From assembly GCA_024683455.1 (NCBI GenBank), contig JAIKYE010000072.1, positions 1 through 62,500 of the forward strand: a stretch of 62,500 nucleotides of DNA, written 5' to 3'. The position numbers and the translations under genes were made by a program. Origin of the DNA: Bacteroidaceae bacterium. GTDB lineage: Bacteria; Bacteroidota; Bacteroidia; Bacteroidales; Bacteroidaceae. The notes under the pieces are model-generated. The model worked only from the letters and a program-made list of their open reading frames with translations. It was not told the origin of the DNA and searched no databases. The stretch's first letter is position 1, and the number at the start of each line of letters is the position of its first letter. This document shows, piece by piece, positions 1 to 8,042 of this stretch.

Positions 1-29
1 GCATTCGTAAACGCAAGAGAATGGATTAA
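1..29 (+). CDS. 3' end of an upstream gene (partial)
   Basis: In frame 3 the first bases read as a short basic tail (IRKRKRMD) ending in TAA at 27-29, five bases before the start of the first chromate transporter. This spacing suggests the last codons of an upstream gene in the same operon. Too little is present to name a product, and it could be chance reading in an intergenic stretch. Confidence 0.3.
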
Positions 30-34
30 GAAGA

Positions 35-562
35 ATGCTTGATCTCTTTAGGACATTCTTTCAGATAGGACTTTTCACCTTCGGCGGCGGCTATGCCATG
101 ATACCGCTGATAGAGCAGAAGGTAGTAGATGAAAAGCATTGGGTCGGCCACGATGAGTTGGTCGACCTGATAGCTGTTGCCCAAAGCTGCCCTGGCATCT
201 TTGCGGTAAACATCAGCATCTTCATCGGCTACAAGCGGAAAGGCGTAAGGGGAGCCTTCGTAAGCACATTAGGTGCCTGCCTACCCTCCTTCATCATCAT
301 TCTGCTCATAGCCTTTGCCTTCCTGCAGTTTAGGGATAACCCCTGGGTGGAGAAGTTCTTCAAAGGCCTGCGTTCTGCAGTAGTGGCTCTAATAGCTGCT
401 CCTGTGTTCCGCATGGCCAAGAGTGCCCGCATCAACCGATACAACGTATGGATTCCCATATTGGCCACCTTTGCTATTTGGCTGTTGGGTGTCAGCCCCG
501 TGTACATTATATTAATTGCAGGACTGGGCGGCTACGCCTATGGGCAGTATTTGAGGGATTAG
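35..562 (+). CDS. chromate transporter, short-chain CHR family (first of pair)
   Basis: A 175-residue membrane protein of the CHR (chromate ion transporter) family, half the length of ChrA-type proteins. The N-terminus has the family motif FGGGYAMIPLIEQ, followed by the VAQSCPG loop and about four to five hydrophobic segments. It is followed 89 bp downstream by a second half-size member, the usual arrangement for short-chain CHR proteins, which are thought to act as heterodimers. The substrate cannot be read from sequence. In anaerobic gut bacteria these pairs may move another oxyanion, so chromate is only a family label. Confidence 0.9.
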   Translation: MLDLFRTFFQIGLFTFGGGYAMIPLIEQKVVDEKHWVGHDELVDLIAVAQSCPGIFAVNISIFIGYKRKGVRGAFVSTLGACLPSFIIILLIAFAFLQFRDNPWVEKFFKGLRSAVVALIAAPVFRMAKSARINRYNVWIPILATFAIWLLGVSPVYIILIAGLGGYAYGQYLRD

Positions 563-588
563 TTTAGAGTTTAGAGATTAGAGATTAG
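562..588 (+). repeat. tandem heptamer array, GTTTAGA/GATTAGA
   Basis: Four consecutive 7-bp units (GTTTAGA twice, GATTAGA once, GATTAG partial) begin on the last base of the TAG stop codon of the preceding gene. Seen directly in the sequence; function unknown. Confidence 0.85.
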
Positions 589-597
589 CGAAAGAAA

Positions 598-639
598 CAG
601 TAAACAGTAAACAGTAAACGGTAAACAATAAACGGTAAA
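598..639 (+). repeat. tandem heptamer array, six CAGTAAA-like units
   Basis: Six contiguous 7-bp units: CAGTAAA three times, then CGGTAAA, CAATAAA, CGGTAAA. The array ends 12 bp before the ATG of the second chromate transporter and forms most of its translation-initiation region. Same period as the neighbouring array at 562-588 but a different sequence. Confidence 0.9.
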
Positions 640-651
640 CAAAAAAAAATC

Positions 652-1230
652 ATGGTAATACTGTTATTAAGATTATTCTGGACATTTTTCCTCATCGGAC
701 TTTTCGGGTTCGGTGGCGGCTATGCCATGATATCCATGATTCAGACCGAAGTGGTGACACACCAACACTGGATGACAATGGGACAGTTTACCGATATTGT
801 AGCTATCAGCCAAAGCACACCCGGTCCTATCGGTATCAACAGCGCAACATACGTTGGCTATACAGCAATGGTAAATGCCGGATACGATCCTGCCTGGGGT
901 ATTCTGGGTAGCTTCATCGCCACTTTTGCCGTTGTATTTCCCAGTTTTGTACTTATGCTTATCATCAGCAAGTTCCTGATGAAGTACAAAAACCACAGTG
1001 CAGTAGAGAGCACCTTCCAAGGTCTGCGTCCAGCCGTAGTCGGCTTGCTGGCTGCTGCCGCCCTACTGCTCATGAACGAGGAGAACTTTGGCAGCAGATC
1101 AGAGACGCCATGGCAATTCTGGATAAGCGTAGGCCTGTTCCTTTTTGCCATGATTGCTCACCGCATATACAAGACCACCCCCATCCTTATCATCTTGCTA
1201 TGCGGAATAACAGGAATGCTCCTGTTCTAA
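652..1230 (+). CDS. chromate transporter, short-chain CHR family (second of pair)
   Basis: A 192-residue integral membrane protein homologous to the gene just upstream. It has the same N-terminal GFGGGYAMI motif, a QSTPGPIGIN loop corresponding to the first protein's QSCPG loop, and hydrophobic segments to the C-terminus. The two proteins probably form the two halves of one transporter with opposite membrane orientation, as known for short CHR pairs. They are likely co-transcribed; the only sequence between them is AT-rich heptamer repeat. The gene is convergent with the CotH-like gene starting its 3' end at 1275. Confidence 0.9.
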   Translation: MVILLLRLFWTFFLIGLFGFGGGYAMISMIQTEVVTHQHWMTMGQFTDIVAISQSTPGPIGINSATYVGYTAMVNAGYDPAWGILGSFIATFAVVFPSFVLMLIISKFLMKYKNHSAVESTFQGLRPAVVGLLAAAALLLMNEENFGSRSETPWQFWISVGLFLFAMIAHRIYKTTPILIILLCGITGMLLF

Positions 1231-1274
1231 GAAACAGAAGCATTCACCCATTATATATTCCTATAAGTTTTATC

Positions 1275-3983
1275 TTATAACTTCAACTTGCGCGAGCGAG
1301 TGTGTCCGTTTACCGTCCACTTGACAAGGTAAACGCCACTAGGCAACATAGAAGCATCAACAGCCCTGGACACACTGCCAGAAGCCAGCATACGTCCATT
1401 CAGATCATAAACGGCAATCGTTCCGTTTACATTCCCCACGCCATTGGGAATTCTGATATGAATTTGCTTGCTGCTATCCATAGTAATGCGATAGTCAAAG
1501 TCTTCCTTCCACATAGAAGCTATATCTACCGTCACGTTTTCATCAGCTTTCTCTATGTACCATTGGCGCGTAGGCTTTTTCGCATTGTCAGAATTGTTAG
1601 TCCAACTGATAACGGGATTTCCGTCTGTACTTCCTGAGTTGTGATTGTTCCAGGCAAGACCGGTTTTCTTATTTTCCAAGGCCCAGTTATCGCCTGCCTT
1701 TACAAAACGCCATAGCTGACGTTCCTCCTCTTCGTCGATGGGCAACACCTGCAACTGCGTACCTGTCACATACTGCCCAGAGGAGCCATCGGCCATATCC
1801 GTGATGGCTAGATTACTCTCACGGCTTACCAATCGGTAATAGTCGGCAGTAATTGGCTGTATCTCCCATTGCTGGGTCATATATCTGTCTGCATCCATGC
1901 TCCAGGTACCCACGCTGTTTGTACCGTCGCAAATATCCACAGGATGATCCACACCCACATTATATATATAATAGTAAAAGTCCTTGTCTATCCCCATGGG
2001 ATTGGTAGCCTTAGGTTTGGGAGGCTGGATACCATCCGGATTGGGAAATACGGAAGAAAGATAGGTGGCATGATCCACCAAGAAACTCTTGAGGTAGTCA
2101 ATACCCTCCTGATACGTACTGAAGAGTTGCAACTCATCCCATGTACGCTGATTAATAGGCCAAATCTGGAAATTAAGCTGCTGACTCTCATCTATCACAG
2201 CAGCCAGACTATCCACAAAGGCAAGTGTTTTATCCACAAGATTTTCCTGCAAAACAGCCTTATGCCAACGACGCCCTATCAGGTTACGGAACCAAGGATC
2301 GCTATTCATCCTGTTGAACCATTGCCTTTCTGTACTGCTGTATCCGTATTCCAGCATCAGCTTATTGGTCATCTCGCCTAAGCGATTACAGTTATTGAAT
2401 CCTATATCAAAATCCCAAATAGGGCCCATATACAAATGGTCATCAGCCTGATCCTTGTAACAATAGATACTGTACAAGCCATCGCAGTTGGCCGTATATT
2501 CTACCGTCAGATACCATGATGCAAGAGCGAGACTATCAAAGAGTGCACGATAACCATTTACAGGGTCTTGGTAATCAGCCGAGAAAATATGAGACTCTAC
2601 ATTGTTCATATAATCTCTGATATAATCAATCTGTGAATTCTGTATCACATCCTCGTCTGGCGATTTTACGCCAACCTTCACACCTTTATTTGTGGAGAAG
2701 TGTATTTCCTGACTGCTGGCAGGAGCACCTATCTCCATGAAGTAGCCGCCGGAGATATCAGAATCTTCTGTGGGGATTTCTTCCTGCTCCACGATATTGA
2801 TACGATGCTTACGAATATCTATATGGTCACTTATCTGGTAATTGCCGATGAAGTTGCCGTTCAGGGTCACATCTACGAACTGGGCAGCTGGAACGTACAC
2901 TTGTCCCAGTTGCTTGCCGATGAAACTGGCAACAGCATTGCGGATAAGCGTCTTATCCACACAGTTGGCCATCAGCGTCCAGTTACGTGCATTAGCATAC
3001 CCCTTACCCAGGAACTTCTCCTTATCCTTGAACTTTATACGATAAGGCTTCTTAGGAACATTCCAAGTGCTGTTACCACGACCACGAATCTGCAAAGAGT
3101 CAAAAAGTTCTGACTGTCCATCCTGAACTCGCCACATCTTGGCATATTTGTAATCGTACTTACTGTCGATAGAAGATCCGTCCAAGGTATTGATGTAAAG
3201 GGCAGGCAGATTGGTAAGCTGTACCATGTAGTTGGGCATCCCGCCATTCCTCAGATTCTCCAGTTCTGCACAGAACTCATCATAAGCTTTCTGTAATCCA
3301 AATACGTCGGCATTGCTTATCCCATCGTCTGACATTTTTTCGCCTGCATCTATAAGCTTCTTCAAACGCGTAGCATAGAAGCCCATTTCACCTATATACG
3401 AGGGACCATAAACAGTTACGTGTGTAGGATAAAATTCGGCAAAGTGCCCGAATATACTTCCATTTGTATTAGCCAAAATAGTAAAACGCAACGTCTGATA
3501 TGTTTTATCACCTAAGGAGACGGGATCCGAGAAATATTCCTGGCCAGAACTGGCATTTCCCAGTTGGATTTCACCCAGATCATCCCACTGCACGTCATCG
3601 TTACTACCCAGAACGCCCATCCGCGTCACGTGATTGCCATCTGTGTAACGTCGTACCACATAAAGACCAATATCGCCCCCCACGGGATCATCAAAATCTA
3701 CTTGAATATAGTGTGTTTCATGTACCTGACCATGCCAGTCGCTATGCCAGAAGGTATAGGGATCTCCATCCACCAGATACTCTATGTTCTGACCCTCCTG
3801 CCAGTCACTGGCATTACTACTCAGTTGATCTCCCGTAATGGGGATAACCTCTGATTCCTTTCCTACTGCTTGCAAATAAATCGCCTTGGATTTAGCAAGC
3901 AATTCATGGTATTGCTCTGCTACCGTTTGTGCTCCCAAAGAAAGGGAGCACAAACATAGCAGCGCTGCATAAAGCAGTCGCAT
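1275..3983 (-). CDS. secreted CotH-kinase family protein with F5/8-type and ricin-like domains and T9SS tail
   Basis: A 902-residue exported protein. Order: signal peptide (about 1-19, ending SLGAQ), a discoidin/F5/8 type C-like carbohydrate-binding region (about 60-190), a CotH kinase-like domain (about 255-640) with RGRGNSTW and the acidic metal site GPIWDFDIGF near residue 525, a ricin-B/RICIN-like beta-trefoil region (about 670-810), and a C-terminal tail with YDLNGRML and SGVYLVKW typical of type IX secretion sorting domains. In Bacillus, CotH is a spore-coat protein kinase; Bacteroidetes homologues are uncharacterised surface proteins. It starts 17 bp after the DUF5606 gene and so is probably the last gene of the nusB operon. 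Kinase activity is an inference from fold only. Confidence 0.85.
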   Translation of the reverse strand: MRLLYAALLCLCSLSLGAQTVAEQYHELLAKSKAIYLQAVGKESEVIPITGDQLSSNASDWQEGQNIEYLVDGDPYTFWHSDWHGQVHETHYIQVDFDDPVGGDIGLYVVRRYTDGNHVTRMGVLGSNDDVQWDDLGEIQLGNASSGQEYFSDPVSLGDKTYQTLRFTILANTNGSIFGHFAEFYPTHVTVYGPSYIGEMGFYATRLKKLIDAGEKMSDDGISNADVFGLQKAYDEFCAELENLRNGGMPNYMVQLTNLPALYINTLDGSSIDSKYDYKYAKMWRVQDGQSELFDSLQIRGRGNSTWNVPKKPYRIKFKDKEKFLGKGYANARNWTLMANCVDKTLIRNAVASFIGKQLGQVYVPAAQFVDVTLNGNFIGNYQISDHIDIRKHRINIVEQEEIPTEDSDISGGYFMEIGAPASSQEIHFSTNKGVKVGVKSPDEDVIQNSQIDYIRDYMNNVESHIFSADYQDPVNGYRALFDSLALASWYLTVEYTANCDGLYSIYCYKDQADDHLYMGPIWDFDIGFNNCNRLGEMTNKLMLEYGYSSTERQWFNRMNSDPWFRNLIGRRWHKAVLQENLVDKTLAFVDSLAAVIDESQQLNFQIWPINQRTWDELQLFSTYQEGIDYLKSFLVDHATYLSSVFPNPDGIQPPKPKATNPMGIDKDFYYYIYNVGVDHPVDICDGTNSVGTWSMDADRYMTQQWEIQPITADYYRLVSRESNLAITDMADGSSGQYVTGTQLQVLPIDEEEERQLWRFVKAGDNWALENKKTGLAWNNHNSGSTDGNPVISWTNNSDNAKKPTRQWYIEKADENVTVDIASMWKEDFDYRITMDSSKQIHIRIPNGVGNVNGTIAVYDLNGRMLASGSVSRAVDASMLPSGVYLVKWTVNGHTRSRKLKL

Positions 3984-4000
3984 TTTTATGCAAGTTTTGT

Positions 4001-4420
4001 TTATTCTTCTGTTTTTTCTGCTTTAGGCTCTTCAAAATCGGTAACACCGTTCTCTATCAGGATATTGTACCACTGAGCCAATTTCTTCATATCTGCAGGA
4101 TATACACGGTCGCGATCGTAGTTAGGAAGGGCCTCTGCCATGAATGCTGCCAATTCATCCTTACTTGCCTTCTTATAGTCAAGGGCGATCTTCTTACCGC
4201 TTTCCTTATCGAAGATATTCTTGAAGACACGACGCAAGGGAACCTCCTCATCATCCGTGTACATAGCTATATCACCCAATGAGATGACCTTGTCAGTACC
4301 AAATATTGGCATACGCTTTTTCTGGGCATCCAAAGTTTCTACGATAAGGCTATTGTTACCACGAGACACCAACTTATACAAACCGGGCTTACCGGATATC
4401 GCCAAAATAGTTTCTAACAT
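4001..4420 (-). CDS. DUF5606 domain protein
   Basis: A 139-residue soluble protein that I recognise as the Bacteroidetes DUF5606 family. The N-terminal half has the characteristic ISGKPGLYKLVS and TDKVISLGDIAMYTDD motifs, suggesting a small beta-barrel (Tudor/SH3-like) fold; the C-terminal half is helical. The tail is acidic. No biochemical function is established. It is placed after coaE in the nusB-yajC-ybbR-coaE operon, 50 bp downstream. Confidence 0.9.
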   Translation of the reverse strand: MLETILAISGKPGLYKLVSRGNNSLIVETLDAQKKRMPIFGTDKVISLGDIAMYTDDEEVPLRRVFKNIFDKESGKKIALDYKKASKDELAAFMAEALPNYDRDRVYPADMKKLAQWYNILIENGVTDFEEPKAEKTEE

Positions 4421-4470
4421 ATTTCTTTAATCTATTGTTTTGTTAATATATACGTTTATAATCATTCTGC

Positions 4471-5058
4471 CTATTGGGCAGTAATCTTTTTCAATATCTT
4501 TTGCAGATCTTCCAATAAGACCTCTTTCTCAACGTTCCCGTTGTCTATTATGTAGTCAGCTTTCTCGAAATGTTCAGCAGTGTGCTGCATATTTATACGC
4601 GCCTCAACTTGCTGGCGAGTACTGCCATCACGCTGCATAGCACGCTGTATGCGTAACTCTGCAGGAGCATTCACGAAAAGTACCTTGTCAACAACGGAAT
4701 CAAAACCGCTCTCATAAAGTATAGCACTTTCTACAGCTACAACAGGAGTTTGCTGTTGCTGAACCCATCGGTCAATATCCTTCCTGACGGCTGGATGTAC
4801 AATAGCATTTACCTCTTGGGCATGTTGCTGACTGGCAAAAAGGTAATCAGCCAACACATTTTTCTGCAGTTTACCGTCCTGATATACATGCGCCCCTACC
4901 AACAACGTGAGTTTGTGTCTGATATCAGCATCTTCACAGATAAGGCGTTTGGCTTCTGTATCGCAATCATAGACCGGTACATTCATTTGCTCCTTCAGTA
5001 TAGAAGAGATGTAACTCTTCCCGCTTCCTATCCCGCCTGTGATTCCCAATACAATCAT
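4471..5058 (-). CDS. coaE: dephospho-CoA kinase
   Basis: Catalyses the last step of coenzyme A biosynthesis, ATP-dependent phosphorylation of the 3'-hydroxyl of dephospho-CoA. The start is the ATG giving MIVLGITGGIGSGKS, which places the P-loop (GGIGSGKS) at the extreme N-terminus as in all CoaE proteins; an in-frame TTG at 5085 would overlap the upstream gene. Length of 195 residues is normal. Further family features include the YDCDTEAKRL and HPAVRKDI segments. It lies between ybbR and DUF5606 in a tightly packed operon. Confidence 0.96.
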   Translation of the reverse strand: MIVLGITGGIGSGKSYISSILKEQMNVPVYDCDTEAKRLICEDADIRHKLTLLVGAHVYQDGKLQKNVLADYLFASQQHAQEVNAIVHPAVRKDIDRWVQQQQTPVVAVESAILYESGFDSVVDKVLFVNAPAELRIQRAMQRDGSTRQQVEARINMQHTAEHFEKADYIIDNGNVEKEVLLEDLQKILKKITAQ

Positions 5059-5065
5059 ATTGCTA

Positions 5066-6073
5066 TTACTGGTTTTCACCGTCAACCTCAGACAACTCTA
5101 TCAGGTAATCTACCTCGAGTGGAGATATGCGGGCATTGGTAACACCATCAGGAAGTGACTTCAGATGCAATCGGTACTTATCCGAAGGATTCTGCAATAA
5201 CTCTTCGTAAGTGATGGCCAGCACAAAATTGTCCGCTGTTATTCTCTGATACTGGCCAGACTCCACACGGAATGTGACCTTTGCTTTTGACGGGAATGTT
5301 CGCAGTTCCTTATCACCCGGGAAATTCAGTCCTATGATGGGAACCTCAACGGTCTTTTCAGCATAATAACCTACATGTGCAGTCATCTGTACCTTATTAG
5401 GAACATACTCCACTCCCTTCATACGACGGAATACGATGTTCTGGGTAATATTCTCTTTCAAGTCCGACAGGTTAAGCGCTTGCGTATAAGCATATTGCAT
5501 GGTGTCAAGCACACTGTTAGGAGCATATACCATTACACTGTCCTCCGAGAGGCTCATTGTCTGGATGTAATTCTGAGGAGAAGCAGTTACACTACCGCAT
5601 ATCTTGACAGGAAGTTTCTTGGCAACACCCCTGTTGTAGTAATACTCCAGTGTATCGGGACGTAAGGCAATAATATGACTAGAGACCCCTAATTGCCCCT
5701 GAATCAATCGTTGAACATCTGATACAGGAACCAAAACACGTGCATTGGTAAGCCCTACATCATATTTCTCGAAATCCACCTCTATAGCATTCTGTACCGT
5801 ATAACGGAAGAAACGCAATAGTGTAGTTCCTTTGTCTTTGATAGTAACGTGAAGTTGCGAGGGCAACGCCGTTGTGATATGGACATTCTCTGGAACATTC
5901 TTTAGTTCCAAGGGAACGGAGATTTCTTTCTCGAACGTTTCGTTTAGCGTCTGCAACAACCAGAATCCAAAAGAGACTACAAAAAAGAAGAGGAAGACAA
6001 AAACATCATGGCCTTTTCTGCCAAAGAAGATGTTTCTTATCCTCACCCATCCTTTTACGAGTCCGTATCCCAT
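5066..6073 (-). CDS. YbbR-like membrane-anchored protein
   Basis: A 335-residue protein with a short basic cytoplasmic N-terminus, one transmembrane segment (about residues 23-42) and a long extracytoplasmic region made of YbbR-type beta repeats (for example VPLELKNVPENV near 53, VPIIGLNFPG near 240). YbbR (CdaR) domains regulate diadenylate cyclase in Firmicutes; the Bacteroidetes role is not established, and no cyclase gene is adjacent. Gene order yajC-ybbR-coaE is typical of Bacteroidales. Translated just ahead of coaE with a 7-bp gap. Confidence 0.9.
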   Translation of the reverse strand: MGYGLVKGWVRIRNIFFGRKGHDVFVFLFFFVVSFGFWLLQTLNETFEKEISVPLELKNVPENVHITTALPSQLHVTIKDKGTTLLRFFRYTVQNAIEVDFEKYDVGLTNARVLVPVSDVQRLIQGQLGVSSHIIALRPDTLEYYYNRGVAKKLPVKICGSVTASPQNYIQTMSLSEDSVMVYAPNSVLDTMQYAYTQALNLSDLKENITQNIVFRRMKGVEYVPNKVQMTAHVGYYAEKTVEVPIIGLNFPGDKELRTFPSKAKVTFRVESGQYQRITADNFVLAITYEELLQNPSDKYRLHLKSLPDGVTNARISPLEVDYLIELSEVDGENQ

Positions 6074-6113
6074 AGTGCAGACCTATGCTAAGAAAGAATA
6101 GTTGTCCTATTAC

Positions 6114-6386
6114 TTACTGGGCAGGCTGAGCCTGGGCATATACTGAGTTGCGATCTACCTTGATGCGAACACCATTGGCAATCTCTATCATCAGTGTATT
6201 GTCGTCCTCATTGATCTGCTTTACTACACCATAGATACCGCCAGCTGTTACAATTGCCTGACCTACGGTAATACTGTTACGGAAGTTTTGAATTTCCTTC
6301 TGCTTCTTCTGCTGAGGACGAATCATAAAGAAATACATGATGGCAAAAAGAGCCACAATCATCAAAAGTCCACTGTATTGCTGCAT
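6114..6386 (-). CDS. yajC: preprotein translocase subunit YajC
   Basis: A 90-residue SecDF-associated membrane protein. The chosen ATG at 6386 gives MQQYSGLLMIVALFAIMYFF, so the single transmembrane helix follows immediately and leads into the family motif FMIRPQQKKQKE, then a small soluble domain (VTAGGIYGVVKQI). An in-frame ATG at 6440 would add 18 residues lacking family character. It sits between nusB and ybbR, where YajC is usually found in this group. Confidence 0.95.
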   Translation of the reverse strand: MQQYSGLLMIVALFAIMYFFMIRPQQKKQKEIQNFRNSITVGQAIVTAGGIYGVVKQINEDDNTLMIEIANGVRIKVDRNSVYAQAQPAQ

Positions 6387-6447
6387 TTTGTTTAGATTTA
6401 TAATGTTTTTACTATATGTCTTATTCCGTCGCCTCTCCATTTGTTTT

Positions 6448-6483
6448 CCCCTCTCCTACGGGAAAGGGGCTAGGGGTGAGGCC
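6448..6483 (+). repeat. GC-rich hairpin repeat with UACG loop
   Basis: CCCCTCTCC, TACG, GGAAAGGGG (6448-6469) forms a 9-bp stem with one mismatch and a UNCG-class tetraloop on the + strand. It is followed by CTAGGGGTGAGG. It fills most of the gap between nusB and yajC. The sequence resembles a GC-rich interspersed repeat present in many bacterial genomes; a related hairpin occurs at 50432-50449. Confidence 0.7.
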
Positions 6484-6484
6484 T

Positions 6485-7414
6485 TTAATTGTTCTTTATC
6501 AGTTTATTTTCTTCTATCAATCGCTTTGCGATATTATCCAATGTGGCATTGATATATTTACCACTCTTGGTAGTACTATACATCTTAGCAATCTCCACAT
6601 ACTCGTTGATGCTCACATTAACAGGAATGCCAGGGAATGAGATAATCTCAGCCAAAGCCAACTGCAATATGATACGGTCCATCAAGGCCACACGTTTGAT
6701 ATCCCATTTTCGAGTGGTAGAAGCAATCAAGTCATAGTAATAATCCTTGTTGGCTATTGCCTTCTGTAACAATCGGATAGCAAATTCCTGATCAGAATCA
6801 TCCTTGTATTCTGGCATCAAGGGCTGATCATCAGAACTGTCTGGTGTGAATCTGTTTATGGTCTTCAGTACAAAGGTATCTACAATAACCTTGTCGTCGT
6901 TCCAATATAGATCCATCTCCTCAAGGACACCATCTAACTCTTCGTTGTTACAAATAAGGTGGCGATAAATAAGACGCCATACCTCCCTATCCTCATCATA
7001 CGAATCTTTGCCTGATGCCATATAAGCCTTGTAAAACTCACTCTCTTCAATCTTGCTGTACAGAGAACGCACATACTCTTCTTGGTCGGCCCAATCGAAG
7101 CGCTGTCTGTCTCTGTATTCCTGCAACTGCTTGTTGGATTCCAACTGAAGCATGAAACGGTTATCAACAAACTTTGTGCTTAAACTGTTTTCGTCACCAA
7201 GACGTTTTGCTCTACTTTGGCGCATTTCCAGCATACGCAATGCCATACGGTTCAGCTCAACCATCAGCAAAAGCATACTGTTATACAAATCATAGGCTCT
7301 GGACAGGCTCAGAAGCAACTCCTTCTCTGCCGCTGCAGGGTTCATGCTTCCATTCTGATAATAAGAATAGGTAATTTGAACAAGTTTCAGTCGAATTAAT
7401 TCGCGATTTATCAT
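6485..7414 (-). CDS. nusB: transcription antitermination protein NusB
   Basis: A 309-residue NusB of the long Bacteroidetes type. The conserved helical NusB domain occupies the C-terminal third, including KWDIKRVALMDRIIL and VSINEYVEIAKMYST; the N-terminal two thirds is an extension characteristic of this phylum. The start is the ATG at 7414 (MINRELIRLKLVQ). A TTG at 7441 would add nine residues. NusB binds boxA RNA with NusE/S10 in antitermination of rRNA transcription. First gene of a six-gene operon running to the CotH-like gene. Confidence 0.95.
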   Translation of the reverse strand: MINRELIRLKLVQITYSYYQNGSMNPAAAEKELLLSLSRAYDLYNSMLLLMVELNRMALRMLEMRQSRAKRLGDENSLSTKFVDNRFMLQLESNKQLQEYRDRQRFDWADQEEYVRSLYSKIEESEFYKAYMASGKDSYDEDREVWRLIYRHLICNNEELDGVLEEMDLYWNDDKVIVDTFVLKTINRFTPDSSDDQPLMPEYKDDSDQEFAIRLLQKAIANKDYYYDLIASTTRKWDIKRVALMDRIILQLALAEIISFPGIPVNVSINEYVEIAKMYSTTKSGKYINATLDNIAKRLIEENKLIKNN

Positions 7415-7438
7415 ACTATTACACTTAAAATGAGGGTA

Positions 7439-7470
7439 CAAAATTACTCATTTTGCCCCATATTGGCAAT
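7439..7470 (-). promoter_or_regulatory. probable nusB operon promoter
   Basis: On the minus strand TAATTTTG (7446-7439) fits the Bacteroidetes -7 element TAnnTTTG, with ATTG 20 bp upstream (7467-7470) at the -33 position. It lies 25 bp before the nusB ATG. Confidence 0.5.
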
Positions 7471-7528
7471 TTTTCGGCATTTTTTTTGGAAGATAACGAA
7501 AATATGAAGAATTTTGAACCCGCTTTTA

Positions 7529-7536
7529 TATATTTG
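7529..7536 (+). promoter_or_regulatory. probable -7 element for the PUR-like gene
   Basis: TATATTTG matches TAnnTTTG and lies 5 bp from the ATG, which would leave a nearly leaderless transcript. No good -33 box at the expected distance, so this is tentative. Confidence 0.3.
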
Positions 7537-7541
7537 CAAAC

Positions 7542-7877
7542 ATGGAATCAAACAAAAAAACGCAAACTGAGGCCGAAAGCAACATCCTGTTTTCCAAAGC
7601 TGTCAAGGCCGGCCAACGCATCTACTATGTAGATGTTAAGATGAACAAAAAAGACGAAATGTACCTCAGCATTACCGAGAGCAAGAAACTTATTTCTGGC
7701 ACCACGGAATTGCCACAGTATAATTACGAGAAGCATAAAATTTTTCTCTTCAAGGAAGACTTTCAAAAGTTTCAGGAGAGTCTGACAGAGGCTATCAACT
7801 ACATCAATAGCCAACAGGGTTCTACAGAACAGAGAGCACAGGAAGAGGGAGAAATCAACATAGATTTAGACTTCTGA
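7542..7877 (+). CDS. PUR-alpha-like DNA/RNA-binding protein (DUF3276)
   Basis: A 111-residue protein of the DUF3276/PUR family, which adopts the PUR-alpha fold and binds nucleic acids in Borrelia and Bacteroidetes members. Characteristic parts are the KAGQRIYYVDVKMNKKDEMYLSITESK strand region (split here across about residues 24-50) and the EKHKIFLFKEDFQKF segment at about 68-82, with a helical C-terminus and acidic tail. Monocistronic as far as can be seen: nusB is divergent upstream, and rplY has its own promoter downstream. Confidence 0.88.
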   Translation: MESNKKTQTEAESNILFSKAVKAGQRIYYVDVKMNKKDEMYLSITESKKLISGTTELPQYNYEKHKIFLFKEDFQKFQESLTEAINYINSQQGSTEQRAQEEGEINIDLDF

Positions 7878-7955
7878 TTTCATCATCAAGATAAAAAAAA
7901 GCAAGGCTGCATAAAATAATTCACTATTCTTAATGGGTAATTCACATTTTTTTTA

Positions 7956-7963
7956 TACCTTTG
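7956..7963 (+). promoter_or_regulatory. -7 element of the rplY promoter
   Basis: TACCTTTG is an exact match to the Bacteroidetes housekeeping -7 consensus TAnnTTTG, 79 bp before rplY. No exact TTTG at -33. A leader of about 70 nt follows. Confidence 0.6.
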
Positions 7964-8042
7964 CACCCGCTTTTGAAGCCGTGTGATGGCGAATTAAGCA
8001 ATATTAAACTTAATTTAGAGTAACACAAAAACAAAAAAAACA

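Noticed and set aside
598..639. Possible phase-variation site of a coding sequence
   Set aside because: The heptamers are non-coding and lie before the start codon, so any slippage would affect the leader, not the reading frame.
1262..1279. TATAAG / CTTATA hairpin as a terminator between the chromate and CotH genes
   Set aside because: The weak AT stem overlaps the stop codon and has no T-run of usual strength; not listed as a feature.
5059..5085. TTG start giving a longer CoaE
   Set aside because: Overlaps the ybbR stop codon and adds residues before the P-loop that no family member shows; the ATG at 5058 is conventional.
7415..7441. TTG start for NusB
   Set aside because: Would place the start inside the promoter; the ATG at 7414 gives the family N-terminus.
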